Source: PALSA-894 sp963757565
Lineage (GTDB): Bacteria > Pseudomonadota > Alphaproteobacteria > Rhizobiales > Xanthobacteraceae
Reading direction: 5' to 3'
Length of the DNA: 64,000 nucleotides
NCBI GenBank assembly: GCA_963757565.1
Contig: CAVWSB010000010.1
Coordinates: 372,001-436,000, forward strand
Below are positions 45,433 to 55,237 of the stretch, piece after piece. A program made the translations under genes and the position numbers. Within the stretch, counting starts at the first letter, position 1. Each line of letters opens with the position of its first letter. The notes beneath the pieces were generated by a model. The model did not search any database and was not told the DNA's origin. It saw nothing but the letters and a program-made list of their open reading frames with translations.

Positions 45433-46316
45433 TACACGCGCTCGATGTCATGCCGGCCGAACAGGCCGTGGGGGCGGACCAGGATGGTGAGGATCAGCAT
45501 TGCGGCGTCCACCAGCTCACGGCTCGCGCCGCCGAGCACCGGATCGAGATAGGCGGACGCAACGCCCTCGACTACGCCCAGCAGCACCCCGGCCAGCAGC
45601 GCGCCTCCGATGCTGTCGAGGCCGCCGAGCACCGCAACCGTGATGCACTTGAGCAGAAGCAGCGCCAGCGACTGATCGACGCCCTGCACCGAGCCCCACA
45701 GCACGCCCGCCGTGGTGGCGACGACGGCCGCCATCGCCCACGACAACGCAACGCCGCGTTCGACCGAGATGCCGACCGACCAGGCCGCCGTGTAGTCGTC
45801 CGAAATCGCGCGCAGCACCGTCCCGACCCGGGTTCGAAAGAACAACACGAACAGGCCGAACATCGCCACCGCGATCACGCCGCCAACCGCGTACGCACGG
45901 TTGATCAGCAAAGGCCCGAGGAACAGCGGCAAGTCGTCGATGCCAAGCTGGATCGGGCGTGTGGTTCCACCCCACACGGTCATCGCGCCGGCGCGGAGAA
46001 AAATGTCGAGGCCGAGGGTCATCATCAGGATCATGACAATGGGCCGCCCGGCAAGCCGCCGCAGCGCGAAGCGCTCGATCGCGATGCCGACACCGAACAT
46101 CGTGACGAGGCCGAGCGGGATCGCCACCCACAGCGGCAATCCAAACCCCGCGAAGGCGAGCACCACATAGGCGCCGAGCATGACCATCGCGCCCTGCGCG
46201 AGGTTCGGCACTGACGAGGACTTGTAGATCAGCACGATACCGATCGCGACCAGCGCGTACATCAGGCCGACGAGAGCGCCGTTGACCGCGAATTCGAGGA
46301 TGAGCGTGACATCCAT
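45432..46316 (-). CDS. LivH-type ABC permease
   Basis: Permease of 294 residues. IGIVLIYKSSSVPNLAQGAMV is the family loop near residue 27 (read in two parts), and SVGISVERGVALSWAMA the EAA-like loop. It starts four bases after the stop of the acyl-CoA ligase, showing that ligase and permeases share one transcript. Confidence 0.93.
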   Translation of the reverse strand: MDVTLILEFAVNGALVGLMYALVAIGIVLIYKSSSVPNLAQGAMVMLGAYVVLAFAGFGLPLWVAIPLGLVTMFGVGIAIERFALRRLAGRPIVMILMMTLGLDIFLRAGAMTVWGGTTRPIQLGIDDLPLFLGPLLINRAYAVGGVIAVAMFGLFVLFFRTRVGTVLRAISDDYTAAWSVGISVERGVALSWAMAAVVATTAGVLWGSVQGVDQSLALLLLKCITVAVLGGLDSIGGALLAGVLLGVVEGVASAYLDPVLGGASRELVDAAMLILTILVRPHGLFGRHDIERV

Positions 46317-46319
46317 CGC

Positions 46320-48242
46320 TCAGATGTCCTGCACGGCGAGCGTGCGCTCGATCACGCCGGTTTCGCCGGTCTCGTATTTGATCTGTGCCTTCATCAGCAC
46401 CTGCGGCTCGCGGCCGTAGATCGCATCGATGATCGCCTTGTAGCGCTCCTCGACGACGTTGCGGCGGATCTTGCGCGTGCGCGTGATCTCGCCGTCGTCT
46501 GCGTCGAATTCCTTGTGCAGGCAGACGAACTGACGAACCTGCAGGCCTTCCGGCAGGGTCTTGTTGACCTGCCGGACCGCGCCGGAAACCAGTTCGTTGA
46601 CCTTCGGATCTTGCGCAAGGTCCGCGTAGGACATGTAGGAGATGCCGCGCTGTTCGGCCCAGAGACCGACCGCATCCTTGTCGATGCAGACGATCGCGGA
46701 CAGGCGGTCGCGATCGCGCCCCAGCACCGCCGCATCCTTGATGTAGGGGCTGAACTTCAACCGGTTTTCGATGTAGTTCGGGATATAGCGCTCGCCCTTC
46801 GCGGTATGGACGACTTCGGACACGCGCCCCAGAACCACGAGATGTCCGTCGGGTTCGAGATATCCGGCATCGCCGGTGTGCAGCCAGCCGCTGCGCAACG
46901 CCTCCGCGCTCGCCGCCTCCTGCTTGAAGTAGCCCGCGAACACGCTGCCGGATCGCACGAGAATTTCGCCGACATCGCTGATCGACAGTTCAACGCCGGG
47001 CAAGGGCCGCCCGACCGTGTGCAGCCGCACCTCGTCGATACTCTGCATGGCGTTGTAGGCGCTGGTTTCGGTCTGCCCGTAGAGCTGCCGCAGCTTGATA
47101 CCGAGCGCGCGATAGAAGACGAACGTGTCTTCGCCCATCGCTTCGCCGCCGGTGTAGGCATTGCGCAACCGCGTAAGCCCGAACTGATCCTTGAGCGGAC
47201 CAAACACAAGCCATTCACCGATACGCTGCAGCAACCATTCGCGCGGGGACGGTTTGCCGCCATCGAGTTTGCGTTTCTCGGCCGCGATCGCCGCCGCCAG
47301 GAAATAATTGTAGACCTCGCGCTTGAGCCAGGTGGAATCCTCCATCCGGACCTGGATCGTCGTCAGCAGATTGTCCCAGCTTCGCGGCGCCGCCAGATAG
47401 AGGGTCGGCGCGGTCTCGCGCATGTTCTGCAGCACGGTTTCCTGCCGTTCCGGGATGTTGATCTCGAAATGAAGCGGGATACCGGCGCCCATCGTGATCG
47501 CGAAGTCCCCGACCCACGCCATCGGCAGGTAGGCGAGCACGACCTCGCCGAATTCGAACGCCTTGGCCTTGTAGGCATTGGCGACGCCGGCGAGGAAATT
47601 ACGGTGTGAGAGGACCACGCCTTTAGGCTTGCCCGTGCTTCCCGACGAGTGGACGAAGACCGCAGGCCCCTCAGGCTTGGCGCGTTCGATTAGGGCAGCG
47701 CGAAGCGTCGGGTCTTTCACGAGACGCTCGGCCCCTTTTGCCTCCAGTTCCTCCCAGCCGATCAAGCCGGGCTGACGATAGGCGCGCAATCCACGGCCAT
47801 CGTCGTAGACGATGCATTCGATTTTCAGGCCCTGATCACGCAGGTCGAGAATCTTGTCGACCTGCTCCTGGTCCTCGGCGAGTGCGAAGCGCACGTCGGC
47901 TTCTTCGGCGAAGTGATGGATCTCTTCGAGCGTCGCGTCCGGATAGGCCGGCATCGCGTACCCATCGAGCGCGCCGGCCGCGAGCATCCCTGTGTAGAGT
48001 CGCGGCCGGTTATCGCCGAGCACCAGCATCGTATCGCCGGACCGAAAGCCGAGGCCTTCGAGACCGGCTGCCGCGGCGAGCACGCTGTCGAGCCACCGAG
48101 GCCAGGTCGTCTCCTGCCAGATGCCCTTGGCCTTTTCGCGCAGCGCGATCCGCTCCGGAAACAATTCGGCATTGCGCGCCAGCACGCGCACCAGGGTGGT
48201 GTCGGTTTCGAAATTCCAGGCGGCTCCCTCAGTGCGCCGCAT
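46320..48242 (-). CDS. Long-chain-type acyl-CoA ligase (AMP-forming) within the Liv operon
   Basis: Adenylate-forming ligase of 640 residues, similar in size to long-chain acyl-CoA synthetases. The P-loop is FVHSSGSTGKPKG near residue 180, the A5 region LYGQTETSAYN, the A7 motif LHTGDAGYL, and the A10 Lys lies in TRTRKIRRN near the end. It converts an imported carboxylic acid to its CoA ester. Position between LivG and LivH is the point of interest: import and activation appear coupled. ATG 48242 lies inside the LivG end. Confidence 0.9.
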   Translation of the reverse strand: MRRTEGAAWNFETDTTLVRVLARNAELFPERIALREKAKGIWQETTWPRWLDSVLAAAAGLEGLGFRSGDTMLVLGDNRPRLYTGMLAAGALDGYAMPAYPDATLEEIHHFAEEADVRFALAEDQEQVDKILDLRDQGLKIECIVYDDGRGLRAYRQPGLIGWEELEAKGAERLVKDPTLRAALIERAKPEGPAVFVHSSGSTGKPKGVVLSHRNFLAGVANAYKAKAFEFGEVVLAYLPMAWVGDFAITMGAGIPLHFEINIPERQETVLQNMRETAPTLYLAAPRSWDNLLTTIQVRMEDSTWLKREVYNYFLAAAIAAEKRKLDGGKPSPREWLLQRIGEWLVFGPLKDQFGLTRLRNAYTGGEAMGEDTFVFYRALGIKLRQLYGQTETSAYNAMQSIDEVRLHTVGRPLPGVELSISDVGEILVRSGSVFAGYFKQEAASAEALRSGWLHTGDAGYLEPDGHLVVLGRVSEVVHTAKGERYIPNYIENRLKFSPYIKDAAVLGRDRDRLSAIVCIDKDAVGLWAEQRGISYMSYADLAQDPKVNELVSGAVRQVNKTLPEGLQVRQFVCLHKEFDADDGEITRTRKIRRNVVEERYKAIIDAIYGREPQVLMKAQIKYETGETGVIERTLAVQDI

Positions 48243-49020
48243 GCACGCCTCCGATATAGGCTTCGACGACACGAGGATCGGCAATAACATCGGAGGGTTT
48301 TCCGCTGCCGATCATGGCGCCATAGTTGAGCGCGAGCATTCGGTCGCAAATGCCCGTGATGACGTCCATGTGATGCTCGATCAACAGCACCGTCACCTTG
48401 CGTTCGTCTCGCGCGTCTAGAATGAAGCGCGCCATGTACTCCTTCTCTTCCTGGTTCATTCCCGCCATCGGCTCGTCGAGAATGAGGAAGCTCGGCTCCG
48501 CCGCGAGCGCACGCGCCAGCTCGACGCGCTTCTTCAGTCCGATCGGAACGCCGTCGACAAGTTCGTCGCGCACGCTTTCGAGCTGGAGAAAGTCGATGAC
48601 GTCCTCGACGACGGCGCGATTGGCGCTCTCCTCCTTGCGAGCGAGCCACCAATAGAGCGCGGTACGCGCGACGCTCGGATGCATATGGATGTGCCGGCCG
48701 AGCAGGATGTTGTCGAGCACGCTCATGCCGTTGAACAGCGCCAGGTTCTGGAAGGTGCGGGCGACGCCGAGGCCCGCGATGCGGTGCGGCGCCATGCCTG
48801 TGATATCGCGGCCGTTGAGGGCTATGCTGCCGCGTTGCGGCGGGTAGAAGCCCGTAATGGCGTTGACCAGTGTGGTCTTGCCGCAACCGTTCGGCCCAAC
48901 AAGGCCGAAGATTTCGCCGCGCGCGATGCTCACGTCGATCCCGTTGAGCGCGATAACGCCGCCGAAATGCCGTTCGATATCCCGGCATTCGAGCACCGGA
49001 CCGGCGGTTTCACCAGTCAC
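48229..49020 (-). CDS. LivG-type ABC ATPase
   Basis: ATPase of about 263 residues from the GTG at 49020, which follows a GGGGGG ribosome site. Walker A GPNGCGKTT, Q-loop region ARTFQNLALF, signature segment VPIGLKKRVELARAL (Leu-Lys-Lys in place of GQQR, common in this subgroup), Walker B LILDEPMAGMN. The insertion WWLARKEESANRA is typical of LivG. An upstream ATG at 49083 would add a Lys/Gly-rich leader and is less likely. Confidence 0.9.
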   Translation of the reverse strand: MTGETAGPVLECRDIERHFGGVIALNGIDVSIARGEIFGLVGPNGCGKTTLVNAITGFYPPQRGSIALNGRDITGMAPHRIAGLGVARTFQNLALFNGMSVLDNILLGRHIHMHPSVARTALYWWLARKEESANRAVVEDVIDFLQLESVRDELVDGVPIGLKKRVELARALAAEPSFLILDEPMAGMNQEEKEYMARFILDARDERKVTVLLIEHHMDVITGICDRMLALNYGAMIGSGKPSDVIADPRVVEAYIGGVHAAH

Positions 49021-49122
49021 CAGCAAATTCCCCCCTGCACCATGGGCGCCCGACGGCGCTTTTTTCTTCGATGGGCAAAGCAAAGGCTACTCAGAGTTGG
49101 AATCGCTGGCAAGGCAACGAGA

Positions 49123-49884
49123 TCATCCAAATCGCGGCTCGCGTTTCTCGCGGAAGGCGCTGATCCCCTCGCGTGCATCCTCGTGGGTGAAAAGGATTGG
49201 AAATCCGTCGATCGCATGCCGCATCTCGTCGCCGCCGAGGCCGCGGTTGTAAAACGACTTGGCCATTCTCACCGCAAGGCGCGGCTTTTCAGCAATACGG
49301 GCGGCGAACGCCAATGCCTCCGCAAGGACCTGCTCGTGCGCCACGACGCGCAGGACAAGCCCCAGACGGCAGGCTTCCTCGGCCGAGATCGGATCGCCGA
49401 GGATGCTGAGCTCCTTGGCCTTGGCGCGCCCGATGATGTCCTGCAGCCGCACAATGGCGAAGCCGGGCAACAGGCCGAGCTTGATCTCGGGCACGGCGAA
49501 GCGCGCGCGATCCGACGCGAAGATGAAATCGCAGGCGATCGAGAGTTCGAAGCCGCCGCCGTACGCGATGCCGTTGACCGCGGCGATCACAGGTTTGCGC
49601 GTGCGCTCCGGCGCCTGCAAGACGTCGAGGGCCTCGATCAGGAATGCGCGCGCCGTTTCGGGGTCCAGGGTCATCGAACCGATGTCGGCGCCCGCGCAGA
49701 ATGCCTTTTCGCCACTACCGGTGATCACAGCGACACGAATGTCATCGTCGTCGTCGGCCTTCTTCAGCCCGGCGAGAATGCCCTCGCGGATTCCCGCGGT
49801 CAGCGCATTGAGTTTTTTCGGCTCGTCGAGCGTGAGGATCGCCACGCGTCCGTGTGTTTCGTAATTGACGCTGCCCAGCCGCAT
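49123..49884 (-). CDS. Enoyl-CoA hydratase
   Basis: Crotonase-family enzyme of 253 residues with both catalytic Glu kept: GIAYGGGFELSIACD (about residue 112) and FAVPEIKLGLLPGF (about 132). AFCAGADIGSM forms the oxyanion hole. It follows the biotin carboxylase gene in the place of LiuC/AtuE, where a methylglutaconyl-type hydratase is expected. Confidence 0.9.
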   Translation of the reverse strand: MRLGSVNYETHGRVAILTLDEPKKLNALTAGIREGILAGLKKADDDDDIRVAVITGSGEKAFCAGADIGSMTLDPETARAFLIEALDVLQAPERTRKPVIAAVNGIAYGGGFELSIACDFIFASDRARFAVPEIKLGLLPGFAIVRLQDIIGRAKAKELSILGDPISAEEACRLGLVLRVVAHEQVLAEALAFAARIAEKPRLAVRMAKSFYNRGLGGDEMRHAIDGFPILFTHEDAREGISAFREKREPRFG

Positions 49885-49904
49885 GTTCTTCTCCCGCTAT
49901 CCCG

Positions 49905-51897
49905 CTACCGATCCTGCTCGACCACAATCACGATGGCGTTGCGCTCGACCATGTCTCCGGCCCGGCAATTCACGACCGCAACGACACCATCGACCTTGCT
50001 GGCGATCCGTAACTCCATCTTCATCAATTCCAACACGGCCGCGACGTCGCCGCTCTTGACCCGGTCACCCGCCGCGACGTTGACCTTGGTAATCATGCCC
50101 ATCATCGGTGCGCGCAGTTCGCCGCTGCTTTCCGCGCTGGCGCTGATGTAGGTCAGATACGGGATCGCGCGCAGTGCGTGCACGCCATCGCGATCCTGCA
50201 CATAGAACATCTCGCCGTCCTGATGGATGCGGATCGCTTCTTGCCTCGTGCCCAGAGTGGCGAGAGAGGCGCCATCGGCAAGCGGCTGGAGGCCGACGGT
50301 AATCTGCTCTTCGCCGACCGCGATCAGCATCGTGCCGTCCGCGCGGCGCGGCGAGAAGCGAATCTCCGCGCTCGCGCCTTGCGCTTCGAGATGCAGGAGA
50401 GGAATCGGCGAGAGCCCGGCATCGCCGCTGCCCATGTGCCAGCCCGTCATGGTGTCCGACAACCACGGATCGCTCGACGCTACCTTGCGCCATCCTATCA
50501 TCCAATGGTGCGCCGCAAGCGCGAAGGCCTGTGTCGAGGGTCTCGCGCCCCCGCCAACAAGGGCACCGAGTTGCTCGTCGATCAGGCGCGTGTGGAACGT
50601 GGCCTTTCTGGTTTCGGGAAGCGCGATCAACCGGCGCAGAAAGGCCTGATTGGTGGTCACTCCGAAGATCGATGTCTCGCGCAAGGCCTGATCCAGTTGG
50701 TCGAGCGCGGAATCCCGGGTCGCGCCGTGCGTGATCAGCTTCGCCACCATGGAGTTGTAATACGGCGTGACCTGCGAGCCGGTCTCGACTCCCGTCTCGA
50801 CCCGTATGCGGCTTGCCGGGAAGCAGACATATGAGAGAGTGCCGGTCGACGGGAGGAAGTTTTCGGACGCATCCTCCGCGCAAATCCGCGCTTCAACCGA
50901 ATGGCCGGTACACACGATGTCCTGCTGCGCCACCGCCAGCCCCTCACCCGCCGCGATGCGCAACATCAACTCCACGATGTCGAGGCCCGTCACCATCTCG
51001 GTGACCGGATGCTCAACCTGCAGACGGGGATTGACCTCGAGGAAGTAGTACCGATCGCCCTCGACGATGAACTCGACGGTGCCGACCCCGCGATAGTTGA
51101 GCCGCTGGCCGAGCCGGACAGCGTCGGCCAAGATATTTTCCCGCATCGCTGCCGAAAGGTTCGCCGCCGGCGCCTCCTCGATCAGCTTCTGGTGGCGGCG
51201 CTGCAGCGAGCACTCGCGTTCGAACAGATGGATGACGTTCCCTGCGCCGTCACCCGCGATCTGCACCTCGATGTGGCGGCCGTGTTCGACAAGCTTTTCG
51301 ACGATGAGGCCGGCGCTGCCGAAGGCACTCCGCGCCTCGCGCATCGCCGATCCGATCTCGTCGTCGAGTTCCTCCAGCGTCGCGATCGCGCGCATCCCCT
51401 TGCCGCCGCCGCCGGCAGCGGCCTTCAGCATCACGGGAAGGCCGATGTCGCGCACCGCCTTGGCGACCTCCGCGCGGATCTTCGCTCGGCGTCTTGCTGC
51501 CAGGCACCGTCGGAACGCCCGCTGCGTCCGCCTCCTGCTTGGCGGAGGCCTTGTCGCCCAGCCGCTCGATCGTCTCCGGCGCCGGGCCGATAAAAACCAG
51601 TCCCGCGGCTTCGACAGCGCGCGCGAACGCTGCATTCTCGGCAAGAAAGCCGAAGCCCGGATGGATCGCTTGCGCACCGGTCGCCTTTGCCGCCGCAATG
51701 ACGGCGTCGATGCGCAGGTAGCTCTCGGCGGCTGGCGCGCCACCAATCTCGATCGATTCGCCGATCGTCTTGACGTGCAGCGCGCCGGAATCCGCCCGCG
51801 AATGAATGCCCGCCACCCCGACGCCGAGCCGCCGGCACGTACGCGCGATGCGGCAGGCGATCTCGCCACGGTTGGCTATGAGGATTTTCTTGAACAC
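49905..51897 (-). CDS. Biotin-dependent acyl-CoA carboxylase alpha subunit (BC-BCCP), frameshifted
   Basis: About 664 residues: biotin carboxylase from residue 1 (KKILIANRGEIACRI; ATP loop AAAGGGGKGMRA; EVNPRLQVEHPVTEM), a linker domain, and a C-terminal biotinyl domain whose biotin Lys is in LELMKMEL about 35 residues from the end. The size matches methylcrotonyl/geranyl-CoA carboxylase alpha subunits. One extra base near 51485 splits it; repair reads GSKTPSKIRAEVAKAVRDIG. Works with the beta subunit 15 bases upstream. Confidence 0.9.
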
Positions 51898-51912
51898 GCG
51901 CGAGACCGCCCA

Positions 51913-53521
51913 TCACATCCGCAGGATGCCGAACGTCGTATCCTGCTTCGGCAAACGTCCCGCGAGGTCGAGCAGCAGACCCATCACCTGGCGCGTTTCG
52001 AGCGGATCGATCACCATGTCGCACCAGGTGTTGCGGGCGAAATTGTAGGCGTTGGCGAAGTCCTCGAAGTTCTTGCGTGTCGGCGCGATGTAGGCCTCGC
52101 GCTCCTCGTCGGTCCAGGTCTTGCCTTCCCGCTTGTTGGCTTCGTCGCGCACCATCGCGAGCGTGTTGGCGGCCTGATCCGGGCCCATGATGGCCGAGCG
52201 GCCGCTCGGCCACATCATCATGGCGTGCGGTTTGAACGGACGGCCGCACATCGCCATGTAGCCGGCGCCATAGGCGCTGCCGATGACGAGCGTATATTTC
52301 GGCACGTTCGCGCTCGCCATCGCGCTGATCATTTTCGCGCCGTTCTTGGTGATCCCGCCCTCTTCCGCGCCGCGGCCGACCATGAAGCCGGTGACATCCG
52401 CCATGTACAGCATCGGAATGCCGCGCTTGCAGCACAAGTCGATGAAGTGGGTCGCCTTCAGCGCGCTTTCGGAGAACAGGACGCCGTTATTGCACAGGAT
52501 GCCGATCTCGAAGCCCATGATCCGGGCAAAGCCGGTGATCAAGTGTGTCGCCGTAGAGCGGCTTGAATTCGTGGAATTCGCTGTCGTCGACAATACGCGC
52601 CAGGATGCGCGATTGTCGGTCGGGATCTGCGGATTTGCGCTGATGATCCCGTAGATCTCATCAGGATCGAAACGCGGCTTCACGCAGAGTCGCGGCTGTC
52701 CATCGTTGCGACGCGATCTCGCCGAGATTGGCGACGATATCGCGCGTGATCGCGATGGCATGGCTGTCGTTCTCGGCCAGATGATCCGTGACGCCGCTGA
52801 CGCGGCTGTGCATGTCGCCGCCACCGAGCGCTTCGACGCCGACCTCCTCGCGGGTCGCCGCATAGACGAGTTGCGGCCCGCCGAGGAACATCGCACCCTG
52901 ATTGCGCACGATGACCGTTTCGTCGCAGAGCGCCGGCATATAGGCGCCGCCAGCCGTCGATGGCCCGTGCACGACGGCGATCTGCGGAATGCCTTCCGCC
53001 GACATACGGACCTGCTGGTAGAAGATCGAGCCGAACTGCCCTTCGTCGGGGAAGATATCCGGCTGCTCCGGCAGGTTGGCGCCACCCGATTGCACCAGCG
53101 TGATGCACGGCAGGCGATGTTGCCACGCGAAGCCTTGCGCGCGGACATGCTTCTTGCAGGTGATGCCGTAATAGGTTCCGCCTTTCACGGTCGCGTCATT
53201 GGCGATCACCATGCAGGGACGCCCCGACACGCTGCCGACACCCGTGATGATGCTGCCCCCAGGCGGGACGCCCTCGTACATGCCTTCCCCGGCGAGCTGA
53301 CAGAACTCCAGAAACGGCGAACCCGGATCGAGCAGCGCCGCGATGCGCTCGCGCGGCAGCAATTGCTTGCGCTCCTTGTGCAGTTTGCGGGCGCGCTCCG
53401 ACCCGCCAAGCGTCGCGGCAGCGCGCCGCCGATGCAGATCGGCGATACGCTCGCGGTAAGCGGCGTCGTTGCGGCGATATTCTTCGCTGGACGTGACGAC
53501 GTCCGACTTCAGCGTTGCCAT
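51913..53521 (-). CDS. Acyl-CoA carboxylase beta (carboxyltransferase) subunit, frameshifted
   Basis: About 535 residues, methylcrotonyl/geranyl/propionyl-CoA type carboxyltransferase. Landmarks are ERIAALLDPGSPFLEF, ANDATVKGGTYYGITCKKH, VQSGGANLPEQ and GPSTAGGAYMPALCDE in the N domain, and GILCNNGVLFSESALKATHF and GSAYGAGYMAMCGR in the C domain. The AYMPAL and KHVRA patterns resemble MccB/AtuC rather than AccD. Breaks lie near 52670 and at about 52543-52600; repair there includes SRILARIVDDSEFHEFKPLY and GDTLITGFARI. Confidence 0.88.
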
Positions 53522-53529
53522 CGAGGACT

Positions 53530-54693
53530 CTAGTAGCTGCGCGGCAAGCCCATGACGTGCTCGCCGATGTAATTGAGAATCATTTCGCGATTGAGCGGCG
53601 CGGTCTTGAGCAGACGCACCAGCGGATAGAGATCGAAGATGCCGTATTCCTTGGTGAAGCCGTTGCCGCCATGTGTCTGGATCGCGGCATCCACCGCCGC
53701 GATCCCGGCATCGGCTGCGGCGAGCTTCGCCATGTTGGCGAATTCTCCGGCTTCGCGGCCCTGATCGAAAACCCAGGCGGCCTTGAGCGCCATCAGCGAT
53801 GCCATCTCGACCCTGGTGCGCGCGTCCGCGAGCGGATGCTGCACACCCTGATAGGCGCCGATCGGGACATCCTTGAACACCTTGCGCTCGTTCGCATACG
53901 AGACCGCCCGCGTCAGCGCATAGCGGCCGAGACCGCAGCAGATCGACGCCACCAGGATTCGTTCCGGATTGAGGCTCTTGAACAGGATGCCGAAGCCACG
54001 ATCGATCTCGCCCACCACGTCGTCGGGGCCTAGGTCGACCTCGTCGAAGAAGAGCTGCCACTGCGTTTCCGGTGCCGGAATGCTGACCGGGATGAACTGC
54101 TTGTCGACGCCCTTCCCCTTCAGGTTGACGACGAAAAGCGTGAAGCCATCCGTCTTGCGCTGCACATCGGTGTGCGGCGTCGTCCTCGCGACAACCAGCG
54201 CGTAGTCGGAGCCGTCGGCATCGGTGATGAAGGTCTTCGACCCGCTGAGGGCGAAGCGGTTGCCGCGCTTGCGCGCGATCGTCGCGGTTCGGATGGTATT
54301 GCTGCCGGCGTCAGATTCGGTGATCGCGAAGCAGAAGCGGGTCTTTCCCGCGCAGGCGTCCGGCAGGTAGCGCTTCTTCTGCTCCTCGGTCCCGTGCTTG
54401 GCGAGAAAGCCGAGACTCATCGCTGCGCCGACGACGAGGTTCAGCAGCGGGATGCCATTGTTCGAAAGCCCCTCAAGGAACAGGTGCATCTCGATCATGC
54501 CCTGCCCCGCGCCGCCATACTCTTCCGGGACCATCGTCCCGACAAAGCCGTCCTGCGCGACGCGGTCGTAGAGTGCCTGGGGAAAGACGCGTTTGTCCGC
54601 GCAATCCATCCAGTATTTTCGATCGAACTTCTGCGCGACGGCGTCGCCGTATTCGAGGATCTGGCGTTGCTCTTGGGTGAGCTCAAAATCCAT
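53530..54693 (-). CDS. Acyl-CoA dehydrogenase
   Basis: FAD flavoprotein of 387 residues. MDFELTQEQRQILEYGDAV is the family N terminus, FCFAITESDAGSN the FAD site and THGGNGFTKEYG the C-terminal motif. The usual YEGT segment with the catalytic Glu reads KTAPLNRE, so the base must lie elsewhere, as in some branched-chain enzymes. ATG 54693 with GGAG before it is chosen over an upstream TTG. First gene of the carboxylase operon, 71 bases from an operator. Confidence 0.9.
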   Translation of the reverse strand: MDFELTQEQRQILEYGDAVAQKFDRKYWMDCADKRVFPQALYDRVAQDGFVGTMVPEEYGGAGQGMIEMHLFLEGLSNNGIPLLNLVVGAAMSLGFLAKHGTEEQKKRYLPDACAGKTRFCFAITESDAGSNTIRTATIARKRGNRFALSGSKTFITDADGSDYALVVARTTPHTDVQRKTDGFTLFVVNLKGKGVDKQFIPVSIPAPETQWQLFFDEVDLGPDDVVGEIDRGFGILFKSLNPERILVASICCGLGRYALTRAVSYANERKVFKDVPIGAYQGVQHPLADARTRVEMASLMALKAAWVFDQGREAGEFANMAKLAAADAGIAAVDAAIQTHGGNGFTKEYGIFDLYPLVRLLKTAPLNREMILNYIGEHVMGLPRSY

Positions 54694-54764
54694 CAATCAC
54701 TCCAGGCGCACCTTACGCAAAGCCCGCAGTCGAAAGCGGACACCAGGGCCGGTCACGGGCGCAA

Positions 54765-54780
54765 TCTAACACTTGTTAGA
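54765..54780. promoter_or_regulatory. Palindrome TCTAAC-ACTT-GTTAGA, copy 1 of a four-site family
   Basis: Perfect inverted repeat 71 bases upstream of the acyl-CoA dehydrogenase (carboxylase operon). The same TCTAAC-N4-GTTAGA pattern recurs at three divergent promoters downstream. Likely operator of a TetR-type acyl-CoA regulator; the regulator is not in the window. Confidence 0.72.
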
Positions 54781-54823
54781 ATTCTGACAAATACCGCGAG
54801 ATCCGGCAGTGCGCGCGCCGCGT

Positions 54824-55237
54824 TCAAGCGCGCCGGAAGCGCGGCAGCGTGACATCGTCGCTTATGCGTTCGCAGACGAGCATCACGTCCATGTCGAACG
54901 TCACCTCGCCGGGATCGCCGCCGACATAGGTCGAGATCATGCGCGGCCCCTCCTCCAGCTCGACCAGCAGAACCGCATATGGAACGTCCGCCTTGAACGC
55001 CGGCCCAGGCGCGCGATGGACGACGCTGAACGAGTGCACCTTGCCGCGCCCGCTGGCCGGACGATGAGCGATGTTCTCGCTCCCGCATACGCGGCACATG
55101 ACCTGCTGGTAATACTGGATATGGCCACAATCGACGCAATGCTGCAGCAAGAGCTTTCCCTCGCGCATGCCGAGCCAGAACTGCGCCGTGTCGGCGTCCG
55201 GATGAGGGACCGGCTTTTGAGCGTCCACGAGGCTCAT
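54824..55237 (-). CDS. DUF35 OB-fold/zinc-ribbon partner of a thiolase-like enzyme
   Basis: Protein of 137 residues with a rubredoxin-like zinc ribbon, HCVDCGH (about residue 30) and MCRVCGSE (about 45), followed by an OB fold (VHSFSVVHRAPG). Such proteins form complexes with SCP2-thiolase-like enzymes (for example BbsA with BbsB, and steroid side-chain aldolases). Coupled to the thiolase gene by an ATGA overlap. Confidence 0.9.
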   Translation of the reverse strand: MSLVDAQKPVPHPDADTAQFWLGMREGKLLLQHCVDCGHIQYYQQVMCRVCGSENIAHRPASGRGKVHSFSVVHRAPGPAFKADVPYAVLLVELEEGPRMISTYVGGDPGEVTFDMDVMLVCERISDDVTLPRFRRA

